Assembly (NCBI GenBank): GCA_947375185.1
Contig: CANCEU010000018.1
Location: forward strand, 1 to 48,513
Source: Chitinophagaceae bacterium
Lineage (GTDB): Bacteria; Bacteroidota; Bacteroidia; Chitinophagales; Chitinophagaceae
Reading direction: 5' to 3'
Length of the DNA stretch: 48,513 bases
Part shown: positions 8,507 to 17,464 of the stretch, piece by piece
Layout of the letters: every line of letters starts with the position of its first letter
How positions within the stretch are numbered: the stretch's first letter is position 1
Notes under the pieces: model-generated
Told to the model about the DNA's origin: nothing
The model's database searches: none
What the model saw: the letters and a program-made list of their open reading frames with translations, nothing else
Translations under genes and position numbers: made by a program

Positions 8507-9958
8507 CTATTGTTTCGATTTCATCAGTTCATTTGAAAACTGAAGTAATCCCAATTCGTTAAAGGAGGCACTCATTACTTGTAATCCAAAGGGCATCCCA
8601 TTGCTATGTTTAAAAAGTGGAATTGAAATAGCTGGAATTCCAACAAGATTTGCATACACTGTATAAATATCAGCTAAAAACATTTCTGTAGCGGAATGAT
8701 TGTGCTCGCCTAATTTAAAGGCTGGACTTGGTACAGTAGGTGATACTAAAATATCATATTTGGAAAACAAATCGTTTGTAAGATCTACTAATTTTCGACG
8801 TACCTGTTGTGCTTTTGTAAAATAAGCATCAAAATAACCAGCACTTAAAACAAATGTGCCGAGTAAAATTCTTCTTTGCACTTCGTCCCCAAAACCTTCG
8901 GTTCTTGATTTTTTATACAAGTCAGTTAAATCTTCAATTTTATCTTTTGTACGATGGCCAAATTTAATCCCATCGAAACGAGATAAATTACTTGAGGCCT
9001 CTGCTGTAGTAAGCACATAATAAGTGGGCACTAAATAACGAAGCAACCCGAAATCAATTGCTTCAACTGTGTACCCTTTCTTAATTAAGGAAGCTAAATA
9101 ATCCTCGGTCTGTTTTTTGATTTCAGGATCCAATCCAGGGTGCGTTAAGGTCTCTTTAAAATACGCAACTTTTTTAGGCCCCATATTGCTACTACTATTT
9201 TCGCCTTGAAGAACCTCCGAATAACTTGGTACTACTTTTGCAGAAACAGTACTATCAAAATTATCCTCACCAGCAATCACTTCCAACACTAAGGCAGCAT
9301 CTTGAACTGTATGAGCGAATATACCAATTTGATCAAAGGAGGAAGCGTATGCTATTAAACCATATCTTGAAATGCGCCCATAACTTGGCTTAAGTCCTAC
9401 CACGCCACAAAAATCTGCAGGTTGACGAACCGAACCACCCGTATCAGATCCCAAGCTTATCATACATAGATTTGCTTGTATTGCCACAGCAGACCCACCT
9501 GATGAACCACCCGGAACACGGGATGTATCCAACGCATTCTTAACTGGACCATAAGCAGAATTTTCATTACTACTTCCCATTGCAAACTCATCACAGTTTT
9601 GTCGACCAATTATAATGGCGCCCTCATCTAATAATTTTTGAACTGCTGTTGCAGAATACACTGCAGTATAATTTTCAAGTATTTTAGAAGATGCACTTAC
9701 TTTATGTCCATCATAACACAACACATCTTTGATACCTACCACCACGCCATGTAATTTACCTAAAGGTTTACCAGCAGCTTGCAATGCATCTAATTCAATC
9801 GCGCGTAATTTTGCATCATCAGCAAATACTTCCAAAAAAGAATTTAAATGTGCCTGTTGATTAATTTGTTCCAAATATTGATCAATTACTTGACCACAAG
9901 AAATAGTTCCTGCTAATAAGGAATTATGATATGACGAGATGTTATTAAAACGAAGCAA
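8507..9958 (-). CDS. gatA: Asp-tRNA(Asn)/Glu-tRNA(Gln) amidotransferase subunit A
   Basis: Amidase subunit of GatCAB. It releases ammonia from glutamine, and the ammonia is channelled to GatB to convert mischarged Glu-tRNA(Gln) or Asp-tRNA(Asn). The product is 483 aa, family length. The amidase-signature Ser-cisSer-Lys triad is visible: Lys77 in GVVVGIKDVL, Ser152 in GGSSGGSA and Ser176 in GSDTGGSVRQP. The last two also define the amidase signature. gatB and gatC are not in the window. It lies 53 bases downstream of tatA on the same strand and is probably co-transcribed with it and with the transglycosylase gene. Confidence 0.95.
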   Translation of the reverse strand: MLRFNNISSYHNSLLAGTISCGQVIDQYLEQINQQAHLNSFLEVFADDAKLRAIELDALQAAGKPLGKLHGVVVGIKDVLCYDGHKVSASSKILENYTAVYSATAVQKLLDEGAIIIGRQNCDEFAMGSSNENSAYGPVKNALDTSRVPGGSSGGSAVAIQANLCMISLGSDTGGSVRQPADFCGVVGLKPSYGRISRYGLIAYASSFDQIGIFAHTVQDAALVLEVIAGEDNFDSTVSAKVVPSYSEVLQGENSSSNMGPKKVAYFKETLTHPGLDPEIKKQTEDYLASLIKKGYTVEAIDFGLLRYLVPTYYVLTTAEASSNLSRFDGIKFGHRTKDKIEDLTDLYKKSRTEGFGDEVQRRILLGTFVLSAGYFDAYFTKAQQVRRKLVDLTNDLFSKYDILVSPTVPSPAFKLGEHNHSATEMFLADIYTVYANLVGIPAISIPLFKHSNGMPFGLQVMSASFNELGLLQFSNELMKSKQ

Positions 9959-10011
9959 AGTTTCGGTATTAAAAAGATGAGTAATTATTTAAAAAATGGG
10001 AAATCTAAAGA

Positions 10012-10206
10012 TTATTTATTGCTATTTTCATCAGTGTTCACATTGTTGTTTTCTTTAACATCGCTCTTAGCATCTTTATACTCACGCACCCCTTTGCCCA
10101 ATGCCCTCATGATTGCCGGAAACAACCTGATGCCAAAAAACACAATAAATAACACTAGGAAAAACAATATTATCAAATATAGTTCCTCTGCACCTAGACT
10201 ACCCAT
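10012..10206 (-). CDS. tatA: Twin-arginine translocase subunit, TatA/TatE family
   Basis: Pore-forming subunit of the Tat pathway that exports folded proteins. The product is 64 aa, short but normal for TatA. It has a short periplasmic N-terminus (MGSLGAEEL), one transmembrane helix (about 9-25), the hinge FFGIRLFP, an amphipathic helix (AIMRALGKGVREYKDA) and a polar, disordered tail. The Phe-Gly hinge and the GKGVREYKDA stretch are diagnostic. tatC is not in the window. First gene of a probable tatA-gatA-transglycosylase transcript. A near-consensus -7 box (TACCTTTA, 10227-10234) precedes it. Confidence 0.9.
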   Translation of the reverse strand: MGSLGAEELYLIILFFLVLFIVFFGIRLFPAIMRALGKGVREYKDAKSDVKENNNVNTDENSNK

Positions 10207-10226
10207 GATATAAAAAAATTTACAAC

Positions 10227-10234
10227 TAAAGGTA
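10227..10234 (-). promoter_or_regulatory. Candidate -7 box of tatA
   Basis: Minus-strand TACCTTTA, one mismatch to TAnnTTTG, ending 20 bases before the tatA ATG. It lies just downstream of the rplS terminator, where a promoter is expected. Confidence 0.4.
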
Positions 10235-10246
10235 CGAGAATTATCA

Positions 10247-10280
10247 TAAAAAAACGGACCCCGAAAATCGGAATCCGTTT
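10247..10280 (-). terminator. Intrinsic terminator of rplS
   Basis: On the minus strand the arms AAACGGA and TCCGTTT pair, with an inner CGA/TCG stem separated by a small internal loop. A run of T follows directly. It sits 50 bases after the rplS stop and before tatA, ending the single-gene rplS transcript. Confidence 0.75.
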
Positions 10281-10331
10281 ACTATAAATTGATTCAATAA
10301 GTGTTTTGTGAAAAAACTTTCTTGTTGAGAA

Positions 10332-10682
10332 CTAGAATCTTTTTTCCTTGATACGCGCGCTCTTACCACTACGATCACGTAAGTAGTATAATTTAGCACG
10401 ACGTACTTTACCAGACTTATTCAACACGATACCATCGATGTTTGGAGATAAGAAAGGGAATAAACGCTCTACACCTACACCATCAGAGATTTTACGAACA
10501 GTAAAAGTAGCTGTAGCACCGGTTCCTTGTGTTTTGATTACATCACCACGGAAACTTTGGATACGCTCTTTACCACCCTCTACAATCTTGTAGTTTACGG
10601 TAATATTATCACCAGCTTTAAATGCTGGGTATTCTTTTTTTGCTGTCAATTGCTCGTGTACGAACTTTACTGCTTCGCTCAT
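10332..10682 (-). CDS. rplS: 50S ribosomal protein L19
   Basis: Large-subunit protein at the 30S-50S interface. The product is 116 aa, the standard bacterial length. Family hallmarks are [48 protein letters not shown] and a C-terminal [20 protein letters not shown]. It stands alone here, with its own promoter and terminator. It is not next to rimM/trmD, which often accompany it in other phyla. Confidence 0.97.
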   Translation of the reverse strand: MSEAVKFVHEQLTAKKEYPAFKAGDNITVNYKIVEGGKERIQSFRGDVIKTQGTGATATFTVRKISDGVGVERLFPFLSPNIDGIVLNKSGKVRRAKLYYLRDRSGKSARIKEKRF

Positions 10683-10704
10683 AATTCTTGTTTTTTGCGG
10701 ACGG

Positions 10705-10736
10705 CAAAGGTATGGTTACCCTTGATATTATCCAAA
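10705..10736 (-). promoter_or_regulatory. rplS promoter, both elements
   Basis: The clearest promoter in the window. On the minus strand TTTG (10733-10736), 20 bases, then TACCTTTG (10705-10712), matching the Bacteroidota sigma-ABfr consensus TTTG - about 20 - TAnnTTTG at all fixed positions. The leader to the ATG at 10682 is about 17-20 nt. Confidence 0.75.
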
Positions 10737-10784
10737 TTATTTCAACCAAATATTAAATTCCCGCCTTTTTAGGCCTTTTTTCTA

Positions 10785-12350
10785 CTATCTAGCGATGTTT
10801 ACCGCTCTCTTTTCACGGATTACAGTCACTTTAATTTGACCAGGATAGGTCATTTCGGTCTGTATTTTCTGTGCAATTTCAAAGCTCAATTGGTCCGAAG
10901 ACTGATCAGTTACCTTTTCAGCTTCTACAATTACCCTTAATTCACGACCGGCTTGAATCGCATACGCTTTCTCAACCCCTTGGTAATTCATAGCCAAGTT
11001 TTCCAAGTCCTTGATTCTCTGAATATATTGTTGCATGATTTCTCTTCTTGCACCTGGTCTTGCTCCGCTAATTGCATCACAAGCCTGGATAATTGGAGAT
11101 ATTACATATTGCATTTCCATTTCATCATGGTGCGCACCAATGGCATTTACGACTGCTGGGTTTTCACCGTATTTTTCGGCTAATTTAGCCCCTAACAATG
11201 CGTGGCTTAATTCAGTCTCCTCATCTGGCACCTTGCCAATATCGTGCAGCAAACCGGCTCTCTTAGCCAATTTTGGATTCATTCCTAATTCAGCTGCCAT
11301 GATTCCACATAAATTTGCAGTTTCACGAGAGTGCATTAATAAGTTTTGACCATAAGAACTACGGAAACGCATTTTACCTACGATTCTAATTAGCTCTTTA
11401 TGTAAACCATGAATACCTAATTCAATAACGGTACGCTCTCCTATTTCAACAATTTGCTCTTCTAATTGACGACGTGTTTTCTCTACTACTTCCTCAATAC
11501 GCGCAGGGTGAATACGACCATCAGCAACTAAACGCTGTAATGATAAACGTGCAATTTCACGACGTAATGGATCGAATGAAGATAATAAGATAGCTTCAGG
11601 TGTGTCATCTACGATTAAGTCAACACCTGTTGCAGCTTCAATCGCGCGGATATTACGTCCTTCACGACCAATGATTTGACCTTTCATTTCATCAGACTCC
11701 AAATTAAATACAGTCACTGTATTTTCAATGGCTACTTCGGCAGCTGTTCTTTGGATTGATTGAATAATAATTTTTCTAGCTTCTTTATTCGCCTTTTGTT
11801 TTGCGTCTTCAATGATATCTTGTTGTAAAGCCAAAGCCTGTGTTTGAGCTTCGTTCTTTAAGCTTTCAATTAATTGTTGTTTTGCGTCTTCGGCACTTAG
11901 ATTCGCGATTTTTTCCAAACGACGAATATGTTCTTCCTGATGCTTTTCAAGCTCGGTACGCTTTACATTCACTAAGTCAATTTCTCGATTTAATTTTTCT
12001 TTAATTACATCGTTGTCTTTGATTTGCTTATCTAAAGCCGCCACTTTTGAATTAATATTTAATTCATTTTGCTTGATTCTATTTTCAGCTTCACCAATTT
12101 TTTTGTTACGATCTAAAATTTCACGATCATGATCGGCTTTTAATTGCACAAAGCGTTCTTTAGCTTCTAATTGCTTTTCTTTCTTAACTGTTTCTGCTCT
12201 TAACTCCGCTTCTTTTAAAATGCTTGCTGCTTGTGCCTCAGCATCTTCTACTTGTTTTTTGGTATTACGGGCAAAAACCAATTTGCCTACCAAGAGTCCG
12301 CCTACTAATGAAGACGCTCCTACGATGATCAATAATATTGATGGTTCCAT
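10785..12350 (-). CDS. rny: Ribonuclease Y
   Basis: Membrane-anchored endoribonuclease that starts mRNA decay. The product is 521 aa, family length. A transmembrane helix (about 4-25) is followed by a long charged coiled coil (about 30-205). The KH RNA-binding domain has [12 protein letters not shown] at 224-235, and the HD metal-dependent phosphodiesterase domain has LLHDIGK with His369-Asp370. The C-terminal region is conserved. It is the last gene of the pheT - coiled coil - zapA - structured RNA - rny string and starts 20 bases after the T run that ends the putative 6S-like RNA, so it may be read through from that promoter or have its own. Confidence 0.96.
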   Translation of the reverse strand: MEPSILLIIVGASSLVGGLLVGKLVFARNTKKQVEDAEAQAASILKEAELRAETVKKEKQLEAKERFVQLKADHDREILDRNKKIGEAENRIKQNELNINSKVAALDKQIKDNDVIKEKLNREIDLVNVKRTELEKHQEEHIRRLEKIANLSAEDAKQQLIESLKNEAQTQALALQQDIIEDAKQKANKEARKIIIQSIQRTAAEVAIENTVTVFNLESDEMKGQIIGREGRNIRAIEAATGVDLIVDDTPEAILLSSFDPLRREIARLSLQRLVADGRIHPARIEEVVEKTRRQLEEQIVEIGERTVIELGIHGLHKELIRIVGKMRFRSSYGQNLLMHSRETANLCGIMAAELGMNPKLAKRAGLLHDIGKVPDEETELSHALLGAKLAEKYGENPAVVNAIGAHHDEMEMQYVISPIIQACDAISGARPGARREIMQQYIQRIKDLENLAMNYQGVEKAYAIQAGRELRVIVEAEKVTDQSSDQLSFEIAQKIQTEMTYPGQIKVTVIREKRAVNIAR

Positions 12351-12369
12351 TGTCTAAATCTTGTTGTTT

Positions 12370-12505
12370 AAAAAAAATCATACTGCCCCTTTTTCGATTT
12401 GAAATATCACTCATTGTTTGTTGATAAATTGCCAATCGACATAGTATGGATACTAAGCTGCAAGACAATCTATTACAAAATAATATAATGCGTCAAAGGT
12501 TCAGC
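12370..12505 (-). ncRNA. ssrS: 6S-like structured RNA between zapA and rny
   Basis: About 136 nt, not protein-coding. The minus-strand RNA folds into one long rod. A closing stem pairs 12491-12505 with 12382-12396 (GCUG, CCUUU and CG helices separated by two 2x2 internal loops). Next comes a 7-pair helix (12480-12486 with 12404-12410), then a large open central bubble. An upper helix follows (12464-12469 with 12428-12433), then an apical UAGUA/UACUA hairpin with a UGGA-complement tetraloop at 12442-12455. Eight U follow the closing stem, making it a terminator. A closing stem, central bubble and apical arm are the 6S RNA architecture, and zapA linkage is a known 6S context in Proteobacteria. 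It is shorter than E. coli 6S (184 nt). It could instead be an rny leader. Confidence 0.5.
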
Positions 12506-12507
12506 TA

Positions 12508-12515
12508 CGAAGATA
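12508..12515 (-). promoter_or_regulatory. Candidate -7 box of the 6S-like RNA
   Basis: Minus-strand TATCTTCG, one mismatch to TAnnTTTG. It places a start within a few bases of the first base of the closing stem (12505), which is what an independently transcribed RNA needs. Confidence 0.45.
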
Positions 12516-12562
12516 AAGAAATAATGGAATGAATGGACGAATTTACCCCTTGTCCTGCTAAT

Positions 12563-12877
12563 TTATATGCTAGAAATGACTTTTTCTATACTTGCAGTAA
12601 GGGAATCTAGTTGATTTTGAAGATTTTCAAGCTCATATAGGTTTTGGCCTGAGGATTGTTGTTCAGTTGTAAACCATAAAAGAACCATTGAAATATAATC
12701 CTGCATGTCCTTACCGGCATATAAATTCTTAAATTCAACCATTTTGGCATTAATGAGGGCAGCAGTTTTACGTACAGCCTCTTCATCTTTGGGTGCAATT
12801 CTAACCCTATAATTACGATCCGCGATCGTAATATTAACAGGTATCATATCATTTGGGTTGCTTTGCTCGGTGGACAT
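12563..12877 (-). CDS. zapA: Cell division protein ZapA
   Basis: Small FtsZ-bundling protein that recruits to the early Z-ring. The product is 104 aa, family length. The N-terminal dimerisation head has the typical pattern of a beta strand, NYRVRIAPKDEEAVRKTAALINAK-type strand-helix, then YAGKDMQDYISMVLLWF. A C-terminal coiled coil (LENLQNQLDSLTASIEKVI) forms the tetramer. It sits 26 bases after the coiled-coil gene and is probably co-transcribed with pheT. The neighbouring coiled-coil protein may be a division partner, by position only. Confidence 0.9.
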   Translation of the reverse strand: MSTEQSNPNDMIPVNITIADRNYRVRIAPKDEEAVRKTAALINAKMVEFKNLYAGKDMQDYISMVLLWFTTEQQSSGQNLYELENLQNQLDSLTASIEKVISSI

Positions 12878-12903
12878 ACGATGCTTTTATTTTTTTATGA
12901 GCG

Positions 12904-13194
12904 CTATGGATTCAGATTACTGATGCCATTTTCGATCTCCTTAATATATTGGTCTATTTTTTTCACCAACTTGGCCTTTTCAACTGGATCCATTCCACCT
13001 CCCTGGTTCATGAATGCAGCAGTCAATTGTCCTTGCCCTTCTTTAATTTTTTCTTCTAAAGATAGTTGCAACTTTAGCTGATTTTCAATGGTCGCTTTTA
13101 ATTGTTGATTTTCCTTTTCCATAGCCACATACGATCTTAATAAAGCATTAAGCTTTTCCTGTAAATGTGAAATGGATTTTTTTAAATCAACCAT
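12904..13194 (-). CDS. Small coiled-coil protein next to zapA, unknown function
   Basis: A 96-aa soluble protein. The first 60 or so residues form a heptad-rich coiled coil (LQEKLNALLRSYVAMEKENQQL). A Gly-rich break (NQGGGMDP) and a short second helix (KAKLVKKIDQYIKEIENGI) follow. No signal peptide or membrane helix. It sits between pheT (35 bases) and zapA (26 bases) on the same strand. Size, coiled coil and neighbour suggest a ZapB-like role as a Z-ring scaffold, but I cannot claim homology, and ZapB proper is a gamma-proteobacterial family. Confidence 0.75.
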   Translation of the reverse strand: MVDLKKSISHLQEKLNALLRSYVAMEKENQQLKATIENQLKLQLSLEEKIKEGQGQLTAAFMNQGGGMDPVEKAKLVKKIDQYIKEIENGISNLNP

Positions 13195-13229
13195 TGTTTG
13201 GCTTTAATTGAATTGAGAAATGAATATAG

Positions 13230-15641
13230 CTATTTTCTAATTTCAGCTTGAATATTTTTTTCAAATAGCTGAATTAACGACTTGATCATGGCGTCAATTT
13301 CAACATCGGTCAATGTTTTATCCGCTGCATTGAAAACAAAATTAATAGCTACTGATTTTTTACCATCGCCTAATTTTTCACTCTCAAAAATATCAAATAC
13401 GCGTACTGAATTTAAGGCAGTCAATTTGGCTTGATTGATACTAGACTGAATGGCTTCATAAGGAACATCTTTTGCAATGACCAATGCTAAATCTCTTTCA
13501 ACAGAAGGATATTTTGAGACCTCTTTATATACCACTTTCTTACTTTGGTATGCAGTAAGTATTCCAGCCAAATCAAAGTTAATATAATACACCGCTTGCT
13601 TGATGCCAAAGGCTTGCAGCTTTTTATTGCTCATTACTTCCAGCTGACCAATTATTTTTTTATTCCAAATGAATTCGGTCAATCCAACCGAGTTTGTTTT
13701 TTCTTGAACACCTTTAATTGATAATAAATCAAAAAATGCGAAGGCAATTCCCTTGGCCACAAAATAGTCTTGATCCACCCCTTTTGTTCTCCAACTATCC
13801 GCTTGTTGCTTACCAGAAATATATATCGCCAATTGTTCTGACTCGTAATATTTACCAGCATTTGATTTACCATACACTTTGCCGATTTCGAAAAATGAGA
13901 TAGCGTTGTTTTGTCTATTTAAATTATAGGCAATAGTTTCCAATCCAGTCTCCAACATACTTGGACGCATTACATCCAATTCAGCACTTAAGTTATTCAA
14001 CATTTTCACCGCAGTAGTCAATGTTTCCTCACTAAAATAAGCGCTATTGGTAATAGAGTTGGTTAAGATTTCTGTAAACCCACGTCCCACTAAATAGTTG
14101 GCAATTTTTTCTTTGAATTTTTCTTTTTGCTCCAAAGGATCAATGGAAGGACTCATAGTGATCGTACTAGGAATTTCAATATTATCTAACCCATCTATTC
14201 TTAATACTTCTTCTACCAAATCAGCTGGCAAACTAATGTCTGGCTTATGATGCGGGACAGCAACTTGAATGCTATCTACATTTTCATTTAATATTTCAAA
14301 GCCTAAACTTGTTAAAATTGTTTTTACTTTTTCAGCAGGATATATTTTACCGCTTAACTTTTTCAAATAAGCATAAGTAAGCGTTACGATGGCTTTTGTT
14401 GCTGGGCTTGGATAAATATCAACTACCTCACTGCATTTTCCGCCAGCAACTTCCTGAATCAAACTAGCTGCACGCTCCAAAACATGGACTGTACCAGCAA
14501 TATCTACTCCTTTTTCAAATCGAGTAGCTGCGTCGGTTCTAAGGCCATGATGTAAAGAAGTTTTACGCACATGTATGTTTTCAAACCAAGCACTCTCTAA
14601 AAATAATTTCGTAGTGGATGTAGATACACCACTTTTTAAACCGCCAAAAACACCAGCAATGCACAATGGTTTTTCTGTATCACTAATCATCAAATCATTT
14701 GCTGTTAATTTTCTTTCTGTACCATCTAACGTTACAAATAAAGTACCAGCTGAATATTTTTTAACTACCACCGTTTCATCCTTAATTTGATTTGCGTCAA
14801 ATGCATGCAATGGTTGTCCTGTTTCGTGTAAAATATAATTTGTGATGTCTACAATATTATTGATACTGCGTACACCAATTGCTCCCAATCTATTTTTTAA
14901 CCAACTTGGTGATTCTTTCACCACTACACCATCAATTACTAATCCACTATAACGCGCACAAGCTTTAGCCTCTTCAATTACTACTTTAAAAGGAGCCACA
15001 GCTTGATCTTTGCTAGATAATTTTGTAAATGGACTAATCGCTTTTGTTGGCGTTTCATGATAAGATAAATAGGCACATACATCTTTTGCTACTCCATAAT
15101 GACTCATTGCATCCATTCTGTTGGGTGTAAGTCCTATTTCGAAAACATAGTCTTGATAATATTCATATAACTCAGCAACCGGAGTGCCTACTTTAATACT
15201 TGCATCTAATACAATTATGCCCCCATGATCATCACTGATTCCAATTTCGTCTTCGGCACAAATCATACCCTCACTTTCCTCCCCTCTTATTTTAGCCAAT
15301 TTCATAGTGATCCCAGCCTCGGCAGACTTTGGATAAATGGTAGTGCCAATTGTAGCAACCACTACTTTTTGACCTAATGCGATATTGCTTGCACCACAAA
15401 CAATATTCAATGGTCTCTCTCCCCCTGTATTTACCTTGCTTAATTTTAATTTATCAGCATTTGGGTGTTGACTTAATTCCACAACCTCTCCAACCACTAA
15501 CCCCTTTAATCCTCCCTTGAAATTTTCCATTTTTTCAATGGATTCCACTTCTAACCCAATAGAAGTCAATATAGTAGATAAATCTTCAGGGCTAATTGTT
15601 TTTGGTAAATATTCACTCAGCCAGTTGTAACTAATGGTCAT
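13230..15641 (-). CDS. pheT: Phenylalanyl-tRNA synthetase beta subunit
   Basis: Beta chain of the alpha2-beta2 PheRS; binds and edits tRNA(Phe). The product is 803 aa, family length. Domains in order are: N-terminal MTISYNWLSEYLP; an EMAP-type tRNA-binding domain (about 40-150, HPNADKLKLSKVNTG); the B3/B4 editing core with NNIVDITNYILHETGQPLHAF-type sequence near 260-285; B5 and the catalytic-like B6/B7 region; and a C-terminal ferredoxin-fold anticodon-binding domain (SKYPSVERDLALVI onward). pheS is not adjacent, so the two subunits are encoded apart. First gene of the string leading to rny, with a perfect -7 box at 15665-15672. Confidence 0.96.
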   Translation of the reverse strand: MTISYNWLSEYLPKTISPEDLSTILTSIGLEVESIEKMENFKGGLKGLVVGEVVELSQHPNADKLKLSKVNTGGERPLNIVCGASNIALGQKVVVATIGTTIYPKSAEAGITMKLAKIRGEESEGMICAEDEIGISDDHGGIIVLDASIKVGTPVAELYEYYQDYVFEIGLTPNRMDAMSHYGVAKDVCAYLSYHETPTKAISPFTKLSSKDQAVAPFKVVIEEAKACARYSGLVIDGVVVKESPSWLKNRLGAIGVRSINNIVDITNYILHETGQPLHAFDANQIKDETVVVKKYSAGTLFVTLDGTERKLTANDLMISDTEKPLCIAGVFGGLKSGVSTSTTKLFLESAWFENIHVRKTSLHHGLRTDAATRFEKGVDIAGTVHVLERAASLIQEVAGGKCSEVVDIYPSPATKAIVTLTYAYLKKLSGKIYPAEKVKTILTSLGFEILNENVDSIQVAVPHHKPDISLPADLVEEVLRIDGLDNIEIPSTITMSPSIDPLEQKEKFKEKIANYLVGRGFTEILTNSITNSAYFSEETLTTAVKMLNNLSAELDVMRPSMLETGLETIAYNLNRQNNAISFFEIGKVYGKSNAGKYYESEQLAIYISGKQQADSWRTKGVDQDYFVAKGIAFAFFDLLSIKGVQEKTNSVGLTEFIWNKKIIGQLEVMSNKKLQAFGIKQAVYYINFDLAGILTAYQSKKVVYKEVSKYPSVERDLALVIAKDVPYEAIQSSINQAKLTALNSVRVFDIFESEKLGDGKKSVAINFVFNAADKTLTDVEIDAMIKSLIQLFEKNIQAEIRK

Positions 15642-15664
15642 ATAAGCACTTTAAAGTATGGCTT

Positions 15665-15672
15665 CAAAAATA
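15665..15672 (-). promoter_or_regulatory. Promoter -7 box of pheT
   Basis: Minus-strand TATTTTTG, a perfect TAnnTTTG, ending 23 bases before the pheT ATG at 15641. No clear -33 TTG at the ideal distance. Confidence 0.55.
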
Positions 15673-15702
15673 AGCAATTTTTCGCGCGTTGGTTGACTCA
15701 AA

Positions 15703-15786
15703 AGTGAATAACCGCAAATTTGAGGTGCAAAACAGGTGAATAACCCCAAAAACATGTGCATTGCCCTCCTGAGGATTTGTGGATAT
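15703..15786 (+). promoter_or_regulatory. Cluster of DnaA-box-like sites upstream of dnaB
   Basis: Three same-orientation matches to TGTGnATAA with one mismatch each: AGTGAATAA at 15703-15711, GGTGAATAA at 15735-15743 and TGTGGATAT at 15778-15786. A weaker TGTGCATTG lies around 15755. The first two also form a 10-base direct repeat, GTGAATAACC, 32 bases apart. They lie in the 216-base gap between divergent pheT and dnaB. The presence of the motifs is seen; DnaA control of dnaB is inference. Confidence 0.4.
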
Positions 15787-15857
15787 CCAAACTTGAAAAT
15801 AAATTTTATGTTCTGCTTTTTAGAGTGGATTTTCGCAGTAAGAAAACAGTGTTTATT

Positions 15858-17432
15858 ATGTCGATTCCAAATATCAATACCAATTCCAAAAACCGCAAAA
15901 AGACCTCAAGCGTGGACATTAGCTCCATGATGTATGGAAAAATTCCACCTCAGGCTAAAGAATTAGAAGAAGCAGTGCTTGGAGGTATATTACTTGAAAA
16001 AAGTGCATTTGACACCGTTACTGAAATTTTAAAGCCAGAATGTTTTTATACGGATGCGCACCAAATGATTTTTACTGCAATGCAAGGTTTGCAAATGGAC
16101 AATCAGCCCATTGACATGCTAACTGTTGTTGAAGCTTTAAAAAAACGCGAGCAGTTGGACTTAGTTGGTGGGGCCTATTACATTTCTAAATTAACCAATG
16201 TTGTAGTTTCTACCGCAAACATTGAAGCCCATGCTAGAATTGTACTTCAAAAATTTATTCAAAGGGAGTTAATTAGAATTAGCGGCGAAGTGATTGCGAA
16301 TGCATATGAAGACAGTACTGATGTATTTGATTTACTAGATGATAGTGAAACTAAAATGTTTAATATCACGAATAATTACTTGAAAAAGAATTTCGTGGAC
16401 ATTCAAAATGCATTAGCCGATGCAGTGAATAGAATTGATGAATTAAGAACTAAAAAAGACGAAATATCAGGGGTACCAAGTGGATTTAATTCATTGGATA
16501 GAATCACTTACGGATGGCAACCTACGGATTTAATTATTTTGGCTGCACGACCTTCAGTGGGTAAAACCGCATTCGCATTAAACCTAGCTCGAAACGCAGC
16601 GTTGCACCCTACAAAACCTCAGGCTGTTGGTTTTTTCAGTTTGGAGATGAGTGCCTCACAGTTGGTGCAAAGAATTTTAAGTGCAGAGAGTGAAATTAAA
16701 ATGGAGAAAATTTCTCGTGGAAAATTAGAGGATTATGAATACCAACAATTACATAGTAAGGGTATTAAAAAATTAGAGACTGCTCCAATTTTTATAGATG
16801 ACACAGCCGCTTTAAACATTTTTGAATTTAGAGCAAAGGCAAGAAGACTTGTTAATAAGCATAATGTAAAAATTATTATTATTGACTACTTGCAATTAAT
16901 GAGTGGCTCGGGTGATAGAAATTCAAATCGTGAACAAGAAATCAGTAATATATCTCGAAGTTTGAAAGCATTGGCTAAAGAATTAAATATTCCAATTATT
17001 GCTTTATCACAGTTAAGTCGTGCGGTTGAAACAAGAAAAGAAAGCAAGATGCCACAGTTGAGTGACCTTCGTGAATCAGGTGCCATTGAGCAAGATGCGG
17101 ATATGGTAATGTTTATTTATCGACCAGAATATTATGAAGTAATGAGTAATGAGAATGGCGAAAGTACACAGGGCGAAACACATATTAGAATTGCAAAACA
17201 CAGAAATGGTTCTTTAGACTTAGTCAAGTTAAGAGCCAGATTGGATATTCAGCGTTTTGAAGAATGGGATGGTGATAGCGGTACCTTACCTGGCTTACCT
17301 AATAATTACAAACCAGTTTCAAGCTTTAACAATCCTGCAGCCGAAGGCGATGGAGGTAGATTCTTTATACAGGGTAGTCGTATGAATGGTGGTGAATTTG
17401 ACGAAGGCTTAAATGATGAAAGTCCTTTTTAA
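15858..17432 (+). CDS. dnaB: Replicative DNA helicase
   Basis: Hexameric 5'-3' helicase of the replication fork. From the ATG at 15858 it is 524 aa. The N-terminal DnaB collar domain starts at KIPPQAKELEEAVLGGILL. The RecA-like motor has Walker A ARPSVGKT near 230-237, Walker B IIIIDYLQLM, SQLSRAVETR and the DLRESGAIEQDADMV block. The C-terminus is Gly/Asn-rich and disordered. No intein interrupts the motor. The frame stays open to 15756, but those 34 residues match nothing and overlap the DnaA-box-like region. rsmE follows after 32 bases, so the two may be co-transcribed. Confidence 0.96.
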   Translation: MSIPNINTNSKNRKKTSSVDISSMMYGKIPPQAKELEEAVLGGILLEKSAFDTVTEILKPECFYTDAHQMIFTAMQGLQMDNQPIDMLTVVEALKKREQLDLVGGAYYISKLTNVVVSTANIEAHARIVLQKFIQRELIRISGEVIANAYEDSTDVFDLLDDSETKMFNITNNYLKKNFVDIQNALADAVNRIDELRTKKDEISGVPSGFNSLDRITYGWQPTDLIILAARPSVGKTAFALNLARNAALHPTKPQAVGFFSLEMSASQLVQRILSAESEIKMEKISRGKLEDYEYQQLHSKGIKKLETAPIFIDDTAALNIFEFRAKARRLVNKHNVKIIIIDYLQLMSGSGDRNSNREQEISNISRSLKALAKELNIPIIALSQLSRAVETRKESKMPQLSDLRESGAIEQDADMVMFIYRPEYYEVMSNENGESTQGETHIRIAKHRNGSLDLVKLRARLDIQRFEEWDGDSGTLPGLPNNYKPVSSFNNPAAEGDGGRFFIQGSRMNGGEFDEGLNDESPF

Positions 17433-17464
17433 TTTTTGAACAAAGATTAATTAATGCTTTGCTT

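Noticed and set aside
9977..10213. 78-aa plus-strand ORF opposite tatA
   Set aside because: Antisense of tatA, whose hinge and amphipathic helix are diagnostic.
12265..12468. 67-aa minus-strand ORF overlapping rny and the 6S-like RNA
   Set aside because: Out of frame with rny, crosses the U-run and folded RNA, and has no domain.
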